This document shows, one piece after another, positions 23,237 to 34,400 of a stretch of DNA of 64,000 nucleotides. Below the pieces are notes generated by a model. The model was not told where the DNA came from, ran no database searches, and saw only the letters and a program-made list of their open reading frames with translations. Positions within the stretch are counted from its first letter, which is position 1, and every line of letters begins with the position of its first letter. Made by a program: the position numbers and the translations under genes. Source of the DNA: Phlebotomus papatasi (lineage: Eukaryota > Arthropoda > Insecta > Diptera > Psychodidae); contig NC_077224.1 in assembly GCF_024763615.1 (NCBI RefSeq), positions 56,554,712 through 56,618,711 on the forward strand. Reading direction: 5' to 3'.

Positions 23237-26200
23237 ATGAAGATTTTTAGTGAATTTTTGATTTTTGCTAGTTTACTAATCGGTGGACGTCAAGTTTCTG
23301 GTGATTGTGTGTGGTATGATGTGTGCAATGTAGACGGGAGAGGAAAATATCAAAATTGTCCATACAATGGTCCAGGATTTCCCTTAGACTTAACTCAAGA
23401 TCCGGAAGCTGGTGAAATTCTACGGAGACGATGTCCTGATATCTTTACAAATGGTAATCCCATTTAAGACACTCAACTAGCAATACTTCACTTGGAGTTT
23501 TCCTAAATTGATTGATGGTTTTTTTTTTACACAAGACGATATGCCGCTGTGTTGCACACCTGCCAGTATTCGTCTAATGGATTCTGATTTTGCAATGGCT
23601 GAGGGAATTTACGGAAGATGTGAAGGATGTCTGAAAAATATGCTTCAGAGTATCTGTGCTTTTTCCTGCTCTCCCGATGCCAGTAAATTTATCAAAACTT
23701 ATATTTCCGAGAATGATGGAAATCTTGGTAGAGGCCCCTTTGTTGAAGAGATGGATTTTTTTGCTAGTGAAAATTACTACAATACAACTTATGAGAGTTG
23801 TGCAAATATTGTACATCCGGCAACAGGAAAATTTGCAATGGATATAGCATGTGGATCTTTTGGTTCTGCAAGGTGCACTCCTCTTAGGTGGTTTGGTTTT
23901 ATGGGGAACAGAATTGAGAATCCTCTAGCACCATTCCAAATCAATTATTTGCCATCTGATGATCCTGAAGGTAGATTCGAAGGAGAACCTAGGACGTGCG
24001 ATGATCCCTATCCTGTAAGGTGGTTTTGCATTCATTTTTGGGTATATATTCCTAAGTTTCTGTTCTTTAAGGGTTCGTTTGAGTGTTCCTGCATTGATTG
24101 TCCTCTAAACTGTCCTCAAGGCATGGAGCCTGAAGTAGAGGAAACTACTTTTATGGTTGGAGACCTCAACGGTGTGACTTTTGTCACGGCATTGTTTCTG
24201 GGATTGCTGGGAATTGTCTTTGTGGTAATTGCATCAATTCGTACACGACACAGTGACTTCGATGAACTACCAAAGTGGACAGGTGGATTCAATGCTGTTA
24301 ATCATTATTTAACAGTGTTCTTCAGATGGCTTGGACATGGATGCGCTGCCCATCCTATTCTGACTCTAGCTCTCTGTTCTTGGGCAATTGCTGGCATGGC
24401 TTATGGTATTTTCTACTTGGAGGTATATCCAGAAATTGTTTTATTTTTTCTTCTGATAGGTATCGAAATCTAATGATTTTTTTCGGCAGATTATTACAGA
24501 TCCCGTAGAATTGTGGGCAAATCCAGATAGCAGATCACGAGTGGAGAAAAATTTCTTTGATAGTCGTTTTGGGCCATTTTACAGGACAGAACAGATCTTC
24601 CTAAAACCCTATAATACTACGCATGTAAGTGTGGATTCAAATTTTTCCCACACAGAAAAAAATATTTTGTAAAAATGTTCGTAAATGTTTGTGAATTCCT
24701 ATGAGGGAGTTACGAAATGCTCGTGAATTGTATAACCCACAAACATGTTCGTAAAAGTTTGTACTTTTTTCACAAACATTGTTCGTAACTGTTGAAAAAT
24801 TGCCGTGTAGATAATAGATGTGTTTTCGGAGAGGGAAACACTGTCCGGATGCGGCAACACTGTTTGTGGAGTTTTCAACCCAAGATCAAAAACTACCTCT
24901 TCTTCAGAGCTTTCGACACGCTCCGTGTCTTCCTCAGTGATCGAGTGTTGTCAGAGATCTGGGGGTTTCGTTGGGTAGGGGACGTTATGCATTGGCGGGA
25001 AGGTTCCAGGATGTTCACAAAAGATCTCAACGGATGCACCAGACACTCTTCGGTCATTCGGTGACAACGAAGGAGGAAGACACGGATCGTGTCGAAAGCT
25101 CTGAAGAAGAGGTAGTTTTTGGTCTTGGGTTGAAAACTTCACAAACAGTGTTGCCGCATCCGGACGGAGTTTCCCTCTCCGAAAACACATCTATTATCTA
25201 CACGGCAATTTTTCTACAGTTACGAACAATGTTTGTGATAAAAGTACAAACTTTTACGAACATGTTTGTGGGTTATACGATTCACGAGCATTTCGTAACT
25301 CCCCCATAGGAATTCACAAACATTTACTAACATTTTTACAAATTTTTTTTCTGTCCAGAGAGCTCAATTGAAGATTGTTTCTCTTGTCAGATTTATCACG
25401 AAACTGAATTGGGAGTTGTGGAATTTGGACCGGCTTTCAATAAAGAATTCCTTTTGGAAGTATTTCGTCTCCAAGAGGAATTGGCACAATTGGGTCAAGA
25501 TGAGGATTTAGGACTAGAAAAGATATGTTTTGCTCCCGTTATCTATCCAGGAGAAATTCCCACATTGGATCAGTGCACTGTTCAATCGGTTTTTGGATAT
25601 TTCAATCATGATTATGATAAATTCAATGAAACCAGAATTGATTTCAATGGCTTCGAGAGGAATTACTTAAACATCATAATTAGTTGTACTCAGTAAGGAC
25701 ATTATCGTAGTTGATATTAGGAGAGAACGTCTCAATAATTCTTTTGATTTGATTAGGAATGCTTACGCTCCAGAATGTTTTGGTCCTTTTGGGGGTCCTG
25801 TAGAACCTGGAGTTGCTCTGGGTGGAATGCCAAAGCCTGAAGGGAATAACCAGCCGGAATATACTCTCGCAACGGCTGTTAGTATTTCATTTATGGTGAA
25901 CAATCATCAAGATCCTGAACACTTGGATCTAGCAATGCAATGGGAGAAGCTCTTTATTGATTACTTGAAAGACTATGAGAGTGACATTATGGAGATTGCT
26001 TTTAGTGCTGAGAGATCCATCGAGGATGGAATACAAGAGTTGTCTGAGGCTGAAATGACGACAGTCATTATAAGTTACGTTGTGATGTTTGTCTACATAA
26101 TGATAGCTTTGGGAAAAATTTCTGGTATTAGGACATTTTTCCTGGAATCTAAGATTACTCTTGCTGTTGGTGGAATAGCCATTGTATTGATTTCTGTGGC

Positions 26201-29200
26201 TTGTAGTTTGGGAATTTTTGGCTATGCTGGAATTTCAACTACTATGCTCACCATTGAAGTGATACCATTTTTGGTATTGGCCATTGGTGTTGACAATATC
26301 TTCATCATGGTGCACACTTACAATCGCATGGACAGGAGGGAGTATTCAACTGTTGCTGAAGGAATTGGAGTTACCATGGCACAAGTTGGTCCATCGATTC
26401 TTCTTACGGCTTCAGCGGAAATTTTCTGCTTTGGAATTGGTACATTGTCCAATATGCCGGCTGTTCATACCTTTGCCATGTATGCTGCTGTAGCTCTTCT
26501 GATTGACTTTATCCTTCAGCTAACAGCCTTTGTAGCCTTGATGAGTCTCGATCAGATGAGGTATGAATCGAAGAGATTTGATCTTATGTGTTGCTTCCGA
26601 ATGGAGAAGTACCAGAAAGATGATAAACCCTCACAGGGATTCTTGCAAAAGATCATCGACAGATTTTATGCACCATTCCTACTGTCCAAACGTGTTAGAC
26701 CTCTAGTATTTATCTTCTTCATTCTAACCACATGCTTATCAATTATGGTAGCACCTCATCTTGAGCCGGGTCTCGATCAGGAATTATCAATGGCCAAAGA
26801 TTCCCATGTCGTCAAGTATTTCAAGGTGAGACTTTTGATCCATTTTTTTTTGTAATACCCCACTTAAGAATTTATCACTCACACTCCCATTCTTATGACA
26901 GTTTATGGCAGAATTGCTTTCAATTGGCCCACCTGTTTATTTTGTGGTAACATCTGGTTTGGACTATAGTGAAAATATCGCGCAAAATCTTATCTGCGGT
27001 GGTCCACTATGCAACAATGACTCGATTTCTGTTAAACTCTACATGGCATCACAATTTCCTGAGATGTATGAATTTTTGGTGACTCATGTGAGATTCCTAT
27101 CTAATACAGATATTTTTTCTACGTTACAGTACCCACTTGGCTCGACCCTCTTCATCGTGGATTGATGACTATTTCGACTGGTTGAGTGTTGACACATGTT
27201 GCAAACTCTATGCCAACGGAAGCTTTTGTCCCAGTCTAAATCCATTTGATTGTATGGATTGTGAGAAGGAGATTGTGGATTTGAGACCTACTAGAGACAC
27301 TTTTATGCGGTACTTTAGCAATTTCCTCTCGGATCTACCGCATGAGGGGTGCGCTAAAGCCGGAAGAGCAGCCTATGTTTCGGTAAATCACTTTAATATA
27401 TTTTTTTTAATTCTTTAATTTGATAAAAACTAAATTATTCTAGCACTCTTCTAAAATAATAATTCAAATTGGGTTTCTACTGGTAATGTACCGGACTTTT
27501 TTTTGCAAAAACTTCCAGATGAACTAAGCATTTAGATTCAGCAGAAAATATTGGATTTAGTTTTTTAATTTTTATGAATACGAAAAATAAAAAATCAGTA
27601 TAACAACACCTGGAATTGGATTAATATATCCAGGTTATAAGAAAACAGAGATAGAGCTTTCTGTGAATCATCTTTTCGCAGTTTTTTTGGGTTAATAATA
27701 ATTTACTTTCGATTTATACCGGTTTGCAAATTATCGAAAAATCTAATCAAAATTGAAAATTAATGAATACTGTTTTGAGTACTATTTTACTTTGCCTAAA
27801 ACAAATTTAAAAAAAACGTGGTTTTGGAAGGAAAAATTGAGTGTAAGAAAAATAGAAAAAGGCTTCTCTAAACAATATTGACTTATAGAGGGGTTACCGA
27901 AGACCAGAAAGTCGGTATCTCCTACCGTTTAGCATCTTTAGAGATTTGACTTTAAAAAAAATGACGAATTTTCCGATAGTAAGTCTGTACGAGGTGTGTT
28001 TAAAGAGTAAATTGACTTTTTAATTTTCTCGAAAAATATTAATTTATTTATTAATATTTAATTTATTCCTTCCAAAATAATCTCTCCCAGATATAATGCA
28101 CTTGTGCTCAGGCTTTTTACAATCCTCGAAGTCCTTCTGATATGCGCTTTTTGATACTACTTCGAGCTCTTCTGGCGATGGGGTCCTTATCTCCTTAATC
28201 GCACCAATAAGCCATCTTTTCATGAGGCTTTTCAGATATGAAAATAGGAAAAAGTTCCCGGGATCAATTCTAGCAAAAACGACGGCTGAAGTATGATTAT
28301 GGCCTTGTTTTTGTTAAAAAAAATCACGAACAAACAGAGATATATGAAGAAGCTTTTCAAGCATACTTTTCTACCACACGGTTCATGCTCAAAACATCCA
28401 AAAAGAATTCCATGGAATGAACGAACTGATATCCCGGTAAGCTCAAATACTCTTGTAATAATGATTCAAGAATTTTCCATAAAAATGTCTTCACTGCTTC
28501 AACATTATCGGTTTTTGACGTCCAGGACGAGTATCATCATTAACATAATCTAAGCCTGCTGTGGAAAGCCTGTACCACTTAAAAAAATTCTTTTTGCTTA
28601 AAATAGACTCCCTACTACCATAAATGACATTTCAATTGCATTGAAACGTTTAATTTGATTTTTTTCACAAACAAATTTAATAGAGATTCGTTGATTATAT
28701 TTTTTCAATATCAAAAAAAAAAAATGTCAAGCATATCGAAACAGATCTAGTCTATAAAAGAGTAACTAAAAGTGAAAGAGGGCTTATCATGCCAACAAAT
28801 ATTGGGGACATGTCCACCAAAATATTATAAAAGAAAAATCAAGAATCGAATGTGAGTAGCCTGAGAAATGTGAAAAGTCACCTTACTTTTTGAACATACC
28901 TCGTATGAATGAAATTTTCCAAAATTTTCACCTAAGCTACTTTCAAATAGGCCCCGGTAAAAATCTCGAAAAACCAAATATCGAAAGCCAAAATTCCGAA
29001 GAGGTTAAAGTCCCGAACGCTAAAATCCCGAACGTCAAAATCCCGAATGGGTTGAAATTCCGAATCTCCAATATCATGGATAGGCTAATTGTACTGAAAG
29101 CCAAAATCCCGGCTTCTTAAAGGTATTTATAGCTGTGCTCCCGCGCTTATTTGGAGTCACAAGCTAATTTTCTGCGTTTTGCGAAATTGTTCTATATATC

Positions 29201-31446
29201 CACTATCCACCATATAATTTTGACCTTTTCAGGATTTTGTCTATTCAGGATTTTGGCTCTCGAGATTTTGGTGTTCATGATCTTGGCGTCTGGGATGGGA
29301 TTTTTTCTTTCTGGATTTTAGCTTTTTGGGAGTTTGGCTTTTCGGGATTTTGACTCATTCGGGATTTCGACCTATTCGGGATTTATCTCTTCGGGAATCT
29401 GGCTTTTTGGAATTTTGGAATTCGGGAAATTGGCTTTCGGGATTTTGCCGTTCAGGATTTTGACCGGTACCGTTCCAAACACATCCAAAAATGAAGGAAA
29501 TCGTTGCAACTATTTCTGATAATACCTAAAAACATTTTATGTATTAGTATGACAAGAGAAAACCTATCTAGTTCTAGATAATATTTTCTTTTAGTAGAGC
29601 TCACCGAAGACCGAAGGTTGATATCCTTTGCGGTTTTCCCTATAACCCGATAACAAGTTGAAAATAAAACGGAATATATATTTCTCCTTCTTTGAGTTTA
29701 ATAAGTATTTTATTTTATGAGCAAAAAAATTTAAAAAAAAAAGATAATTTTTCTTATCTTTTTGTAAGGCATGGGTTTATGTTACCAGATCGATATTCCA
29801 TGTTTTTATCAAAAGTATATCATGGGAAGTTTCATACGACCTCATAGGGAGGTTTTCTGTGTACAATAACAATTTTTAATAAAAAAAAATCTTGAAATTC
29901 ATTGGAAAAAAATGCAACCTGTTTTTGTCGACTAAGCTCTAAATTTGAAAAATTCATTTCCTGAAAGTAATATTTCAAATACATTAAAAAAATTAAAAAT
30001 AATAGGGTACGTGTGCCAAATTCCGGTCAACTTGCAATTTCGGCCACCTTTTTTGTTCCTCGAATTTCTATGAACTTTTAGATTTTACATACTCTAGAGA
30101 TTATACAATGCAAAAGAATAACAAAAAATGTAGCTTCGACAAACAAGATGACGTGAAAAAGATATTGAAAGAATTCCCGAAAGGCAAGGAACTATGGAGA
30201 ATGAAGGTGGCCGAAATAGAGCACCAAAGCTATGTCTATATTTTTATTCATTTTAAAATGTATTAAGAATGATTTTAGAGTAAATAAAGACGGTAAATTC
30301 TTTACAAGGTTCCAAGCAACACTTTTTAAGAAGAAAGAATAAAAAAGATAAATTTGAATTTAAAATATTATATTTCAAACTTGATACTTTGACGCTTGCA
30401 TGCAACTATGCCTAAATTTGGCACACTTACCCTACTTTAGTATTATTTTTGATTATCAGATCGTTCGAGGATATTAGATTGCAGTATTAAAATCCCTGTT
30501 ATTAATAAATAATCACAGCTAATCGCATATTCTTAAAATTTCCTTTCTCTTCAATTGTTTAATTTTGTATTTTTTCAGGCCATTAATTACATCTATGACG
30601 AAGTTGGAGATACTTACATCCAGGATTTCTACTTTAGCTCTTACCATACAACTCTCAGTACTTCCCGGGATTTCTACACAGCTCTGAAGCAAGCTAGAAT
30701 TATCACTGATGATATTCAGAAGGATTTAGATGAGAAGGACTTGGGAATCACTATTTTCCCTTATAGCGTCTTCTATGTCTTCTATGAGCAGTACCTTAGC
30801 ATTTGGACGGATTCTCTATTCTCCCTGGGCATGTCGTTGGTGTGCGTTTTTGGAATAACATTTTTGGTGACAGGATTTGATATTGTATCAGCTTTAATTG
30901 TCTCTCTGGTTGTCCTAATGATCCTTATCAATATGTTGGGACTTATGTGGGCGTGGAGTATAACACTCAATGCTGTCTCTCTAGTCAATCTTGTGGTGGT
31001 AGGTTTTGTCAGAGGAACAAAAAAAAGTGCGAAATTATTTACTGGATTATTTATTTGATTTTCAGAGTGTAGGAATTGGTGTAGAATTTGTATCTCACAT
31101 CGTTCGATCGTTTACACGAGCTTCCGGTGATCACATGGACAGATCTAGAAGTGCACTTGTAAATATGGGCAGCAGTGTTCTCTCTGGTATTACCCTGACG
31201 AAATTTTCTGGAATTGTAGTACTTGCCTTTGCCAAATCCCAAATTTTCCAAGTCTTTTACTTCCGAATGTACCTGGGAATGGTTCTTATTGGAGCTGCAC
31301 ACGGTCTAATCTTCTTACCAGTTCTTCTCAGCTTTATCGGTGAGTCATACTAAATCCTAGATATTTTTTTTTAATTATTTTAATATCTTTAATATTTTGT
31401 TTAATTTTCAGGTCCCCCTTCAAAGGTAAAAGAGAGACATTATTGA
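23237..31446 (+). CDS. NPC1b: Niemann-Pick C1-like sterol transporter, NPC1b-type
   Basis: Exons: 23237-23453, 23536-24014, 24072-24422, 24490-24624, 25391-25692, 25757-26825, 26902-27065, 27130-27382, 30579-30998, 31066-31339, 31412-31446; all joints are in frame, 1232 aa. The protein opens with a signal peptide and the Cys-rich sterol-binding N-domain (CVWYDVC, QNCPYNGPG, PLCCTPASI). It continues with FGPFYRTEQ, a sterol-sensing domain near residues 595-770 (SYVVMFVYIMIALGKI onward), the luminal motif SSSWIDDYFDW, and a C-terminal RND-like helix bundle (FPYSVFYVFYEQYL, MGSSVLSGITLTKFSGIVV). NPC1 proteins move cholesterol out of endosomes or, in insect NPC1b, take sterol up in the midgut. 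The tail ends PPSKVKERHY and lacks the dileucine-type lysosomal signal of NPC1/NPC1a, which is why I prefer NPC1b; the paralogue call is less sure than the family. Confidence 0.93.
24015..24071 (+). other. 57-bp intron of NPC1b, a multiple of three without stops
   Basis: GTAAGG at the start and TTCTTTAAG at the end, with exon joint DDPYP/GSFECSC. Because it is 19 codons and open in frame, retention would insert 19 mostly hydrophobic residues rather than break the protein. Confidence 0.75.
24652..25354. mobile_element. Long foldback element in NPC1b intron 4
   Basis: ACAGAAAAAAATATTTTG at the left faces CAAATTTTTTTTCTGT at the right. The arms of about 270 bases are nearly complementary (GGAGAGGGAAACACTGTCCG against CGGACGGAGTTTCCCTCTCC), and the loop of about 150 bases lies near 24930-25080. 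The arms repeat the word AAATGTTTGTGAATTC. Reading frames inside mirror each other and are not genes. Confidence 0.9.
27988..28905 (-). mobile_element. Decayed mariner transposon in NPC1b intron 8
   Basis: The inverted ends CGAGGTGTGTTTAAAGAGTAA and CGAGGTATGTTCAAAAAGTAA (minus strand) are each flanked by TA. On the minus strand, frameshifted pieces of a mariner transposase are readable: DDTRPGRQKP near 28510-28550, NFFLFSYLKSLMKRW (family FFLFPKLK) near 28215-28260, then KSAYQKDFEDCKKPEHKC. At about 0.9 kb against the usual 1.3 kb, with stops, it is dead. Confidence 0.85.
28949..29473. repeat. Foldback minisatellite, small copy, NPC1b intron 8
   Basis: The left arm repeats CCGAAAGCCAAAATCC-like units of about 13-15 bases. 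The right arm repeats the complement (TTCGGGATTTTGGCTTTTCG). They are joined by a unique spacer (GCTCCCGCGCTTATTTGGAG...TTTTCTGCGTTTTGCG). Ends CCGGTAAAAATC and GATTTTGACCGG are inverted. Confidence 0.8.
30003..30434. mobile_element. TA-GGGG element, subfamily GTGCCAAATTCCGG
   Basis: Left TAGGGTACGTGTGCCAAATT, right AAATTTGGCACACTTACCCTA, then interior GGCCACC and GGTGGCCGAAATAGAGCACC. Relics at 1731-1965 and 51280-51520. Confidence 0.85.
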
Positions 31447-31453
31447 ATTGATG

Positions 31454-31459
31454 AATAAA
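31454..31459 (+). promoter_or_regulatory. Polyadenylation signal AATAAA of NPC1b
   Basis: AATAAA begins 8 bases after the NPC1b stop codon and 8 bases before the convergent dynein stop codon. Cleavage 10-30 bases further on would put the NPC1b mRNA end inside the last dynein coding exon, giving a very short 3' UTR. Confidence 0.55.
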
Positions 31460-31466
31460 GATGATA

Positions 31467-34400
31467 TTAATTGAGTTGACAAAGTGCTGAAACTCCACGA
31501 AGAATCCAGTGATCTGCTGAAGAATCGCTGGAGATATTCAGTGGAATTGTCATGATAAATCCATTTCCATTCTGTGATACTTCCATGTCTTTGCGGTCAC
31601 ATCGGAGAACATACGTTGGACAGAGGTATGTGTTTTCCACTTTCTTCCCATTTTTTCTCGGAATGCATGCAATCTCTGGCAGTTGATCATGCAACTGATG
31701 AGGATTCAGTTCATCGAGGCAATTTTTATCTCTATCAAATCTTGCTCCGCTCAGAAACAGTCCAAAGATTCTAGTCTCATCTTTATCTTGAGACCCAATT
31801 CCTACTGAAAAGTCAAATTCAATTGAATCAATGGGAATTTTGTGCTTCCGCGTGAAGTTTAAGTGAATGGTTGACAGAAAAGCTCTCGGTGAGTAGAAGC
31901 CCGGAAGCCAAATTGACGATGGAATGCCATTGTCGACCCAATTCTGAAAGTTTGATCAATAAAAGTGCAAAAGAATGTGTACGAAAAATTATCAGTAGCG
32001 AACTTAGGGCAGCGGCTAGGGGTAAATCCCACCGGGCACCGAAAGTACACTGTGAGAGAAATCCGAAAAAGTTAAAATAACATTCCGGAAGTGTTAATTT
32101 TACCCTGCATTATTGATCCGAAATCGGTGTAAATATTATGCTTTTTAGGTTATTATGGGTTAAAGTTACCCTTTTTCATGTTAATTTTACCCTTAAAAAG
32201 GTGTAAAATTAACATTAAAAAATGTTGATATATTTTTACACCTAAAAATTGATAAAGTTACGAGGAAAAAAGTTAATTGCAACCTCTTTTTTTTTCTCAG
32301 TGTAGGGGAAAGTGGTCGGTCTTTGAACGCCGCAGCCTTTCAATGTTTCAATTTTTCTCTTATTTCTCAAAGCGAGAATTCTATTTTGTGAACTATGTTA
32401 ATACTATTAACTATTTTCCATTAAGTTCAATAAACAAAATGGAATTTTAGCTTTGGGAAATAAGTGAAAAAATGAAGCATTCAAAGGCAGGCAACTTTCC
32501 CCTAGAGTATGTGAGTATTTTAAGGAAATACTCTAAGCTCGTTAGTTTTTAGAGAGTGATTCATACTTACGTTCGAAAAGCTTGGTATCAAATCTCGACT
32601 CATCGAATCATGTGCTTTTTTATCTTATTTGTTAAGTATTATCAATATTTTTTATTACTAAAGTGCTTTAAAAGAACATTCCAGCATACCCCTGATGTTA
32701 TAATAATAATAATCCAAATTATCATACACTATATTTTCTCTATTTTTTAAACATAATAAAAGTTTATTTAAACTAATTTCAACGTATCCCAGTCAAAATT
32801 TCGAAAACCAAAATCCGGAATGGATCAGATTTCCGAATTTTCAAACCGAACGGGCCAAAATAACGAAATCCAAAATCCCGAATTCTTTAAAGTGTTTAAG
32901 TATAGCTACTCCCACGAATGCTCCCGCTCTTGTTGGAGACAAAGGGAAATTTGGAAATTTTCTGTGTTTTGGGAAATTATTCTACACAATATCCCCCAAA
33001 TAATTTCGTCTCTTACAGGATTTTGACCATTAGGGATATTGTCATTAGGGATTTTGCCTTGAAGGATTTTGGTTTTTCAGGATTTTGACTTTTCGGTATT
33101 TTGGCTTTTCGGTATTTTGGCTTTTCGAAATTTTGACTTTTCGGAATTTTGGCCCTATTCGGGATTTTGGCGTTCAGGATTTTGCCTTCCGGGACTTTGG
33201 CTTTTCGGGATTTTGACCCCATTCAGGATTTATACTTTCGGGATTTTGACTTTGCTGGATTTTGAATTTCGCGATTTTGGTGTTCAGAATTTTGGTCTTC
33301 GAGATTTTGGCTTTTCATGACTTTAGTTTTACGTGACTTTGGCTTTTCGGGATTTTAGTTTTTCGGGATTTTGGCTTTTCGGGATTTTGACCCCTTCCGA
33401 GATTTAGACTTTTGGGATTTTGGCGTTCAGGTTTTTGGGCTTTGTGGGATATTGAGTTTCGCGATTTTAGCGTTCAGGATTCTGACTTCCAGAATTTTGG
33501 CTTTTCGGGATTTTTCCCCATTCAGAATTTTAATTTTTCGGTATTTTGATGTTCAGGGTTTTTGCTTCCGGGATTTTGGCTTTCACGATTTAGGCTTTTC
33601 GTGACTTTGGTATTTTGTGACTTTGACTTTTCGGGAATTTAGCCTTTTGGGATTTTGACCCGATTCAAGATTTAGACTTTACGGATTTTGGCCTTGTGGG
33701 ATTTTGGGTTTCGGGATTTTGGCGTTCAGGAATTTGGATTTTGGGATTTTTGCTTTTCGTGACTTGGCTTTTCGGGATTTGGACGCCATTCTGGATTTAG
33801 ACTTTCGGGACTTTGGCCCAATTCGGGATTTAGACTTTCGGGATTTTGACGTTCAGGGTTTTTGCTTCCGTGATTTTGGCTTTCAGGATTTAGGCATTTC
33901 ATGACTTTGGTGTTTTATGAGTTTGACTTTACGGGATTTTAGCCTTTTGGGATTTTGGGCTCATTCGAGATTTAGACTTTCGGGATTTTGGCTTTGTAGG
34001 ATTTTGGGTTTCGGGATTTTGACGTTCAGATATTTGGCTCTTGGGATTTTGATTTTTTGTGACTTTGGGTTTCCATGATTTTGACCTCATTCGCGATTTT
34101 GACTTTCGAATGGCGTTCATGATTTTAGCTTCCATGATTTTGGTTTTCAAGATTTTGGCTTTCAGGATTTTGGCTTATCGGGATTTTGGCTCTCCTGTCA
34201 AAAATAACTCTTTTGACTTTCTATTCCAGAGCAATTATTACCTATCCGACAATTGAACTTGATCCGAGACTTAATACTGAACTTTTGAAAGGCTTTCTTT
34301 CAATTTCTTTCAATTCTTTTTCTCTTTACTAAAGCTAAATGCTCCATATATGATTAAGGAGCTTGAAATTTACTTTTCCTGGTTTGTGTGCTTGGTTCTT

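Noticed and set aside
24792..25309. Overlapping frames of 60-112 codons
   Set aside because: They mirror each other because they lie in the two arms of the foldback element.
33069..34256. Several plus-strand frames rich in F, D, G, R
   Set aside because: They are translations of the TTCGGGATTTTGGC minisatellite and change frame with each unit-length variant.
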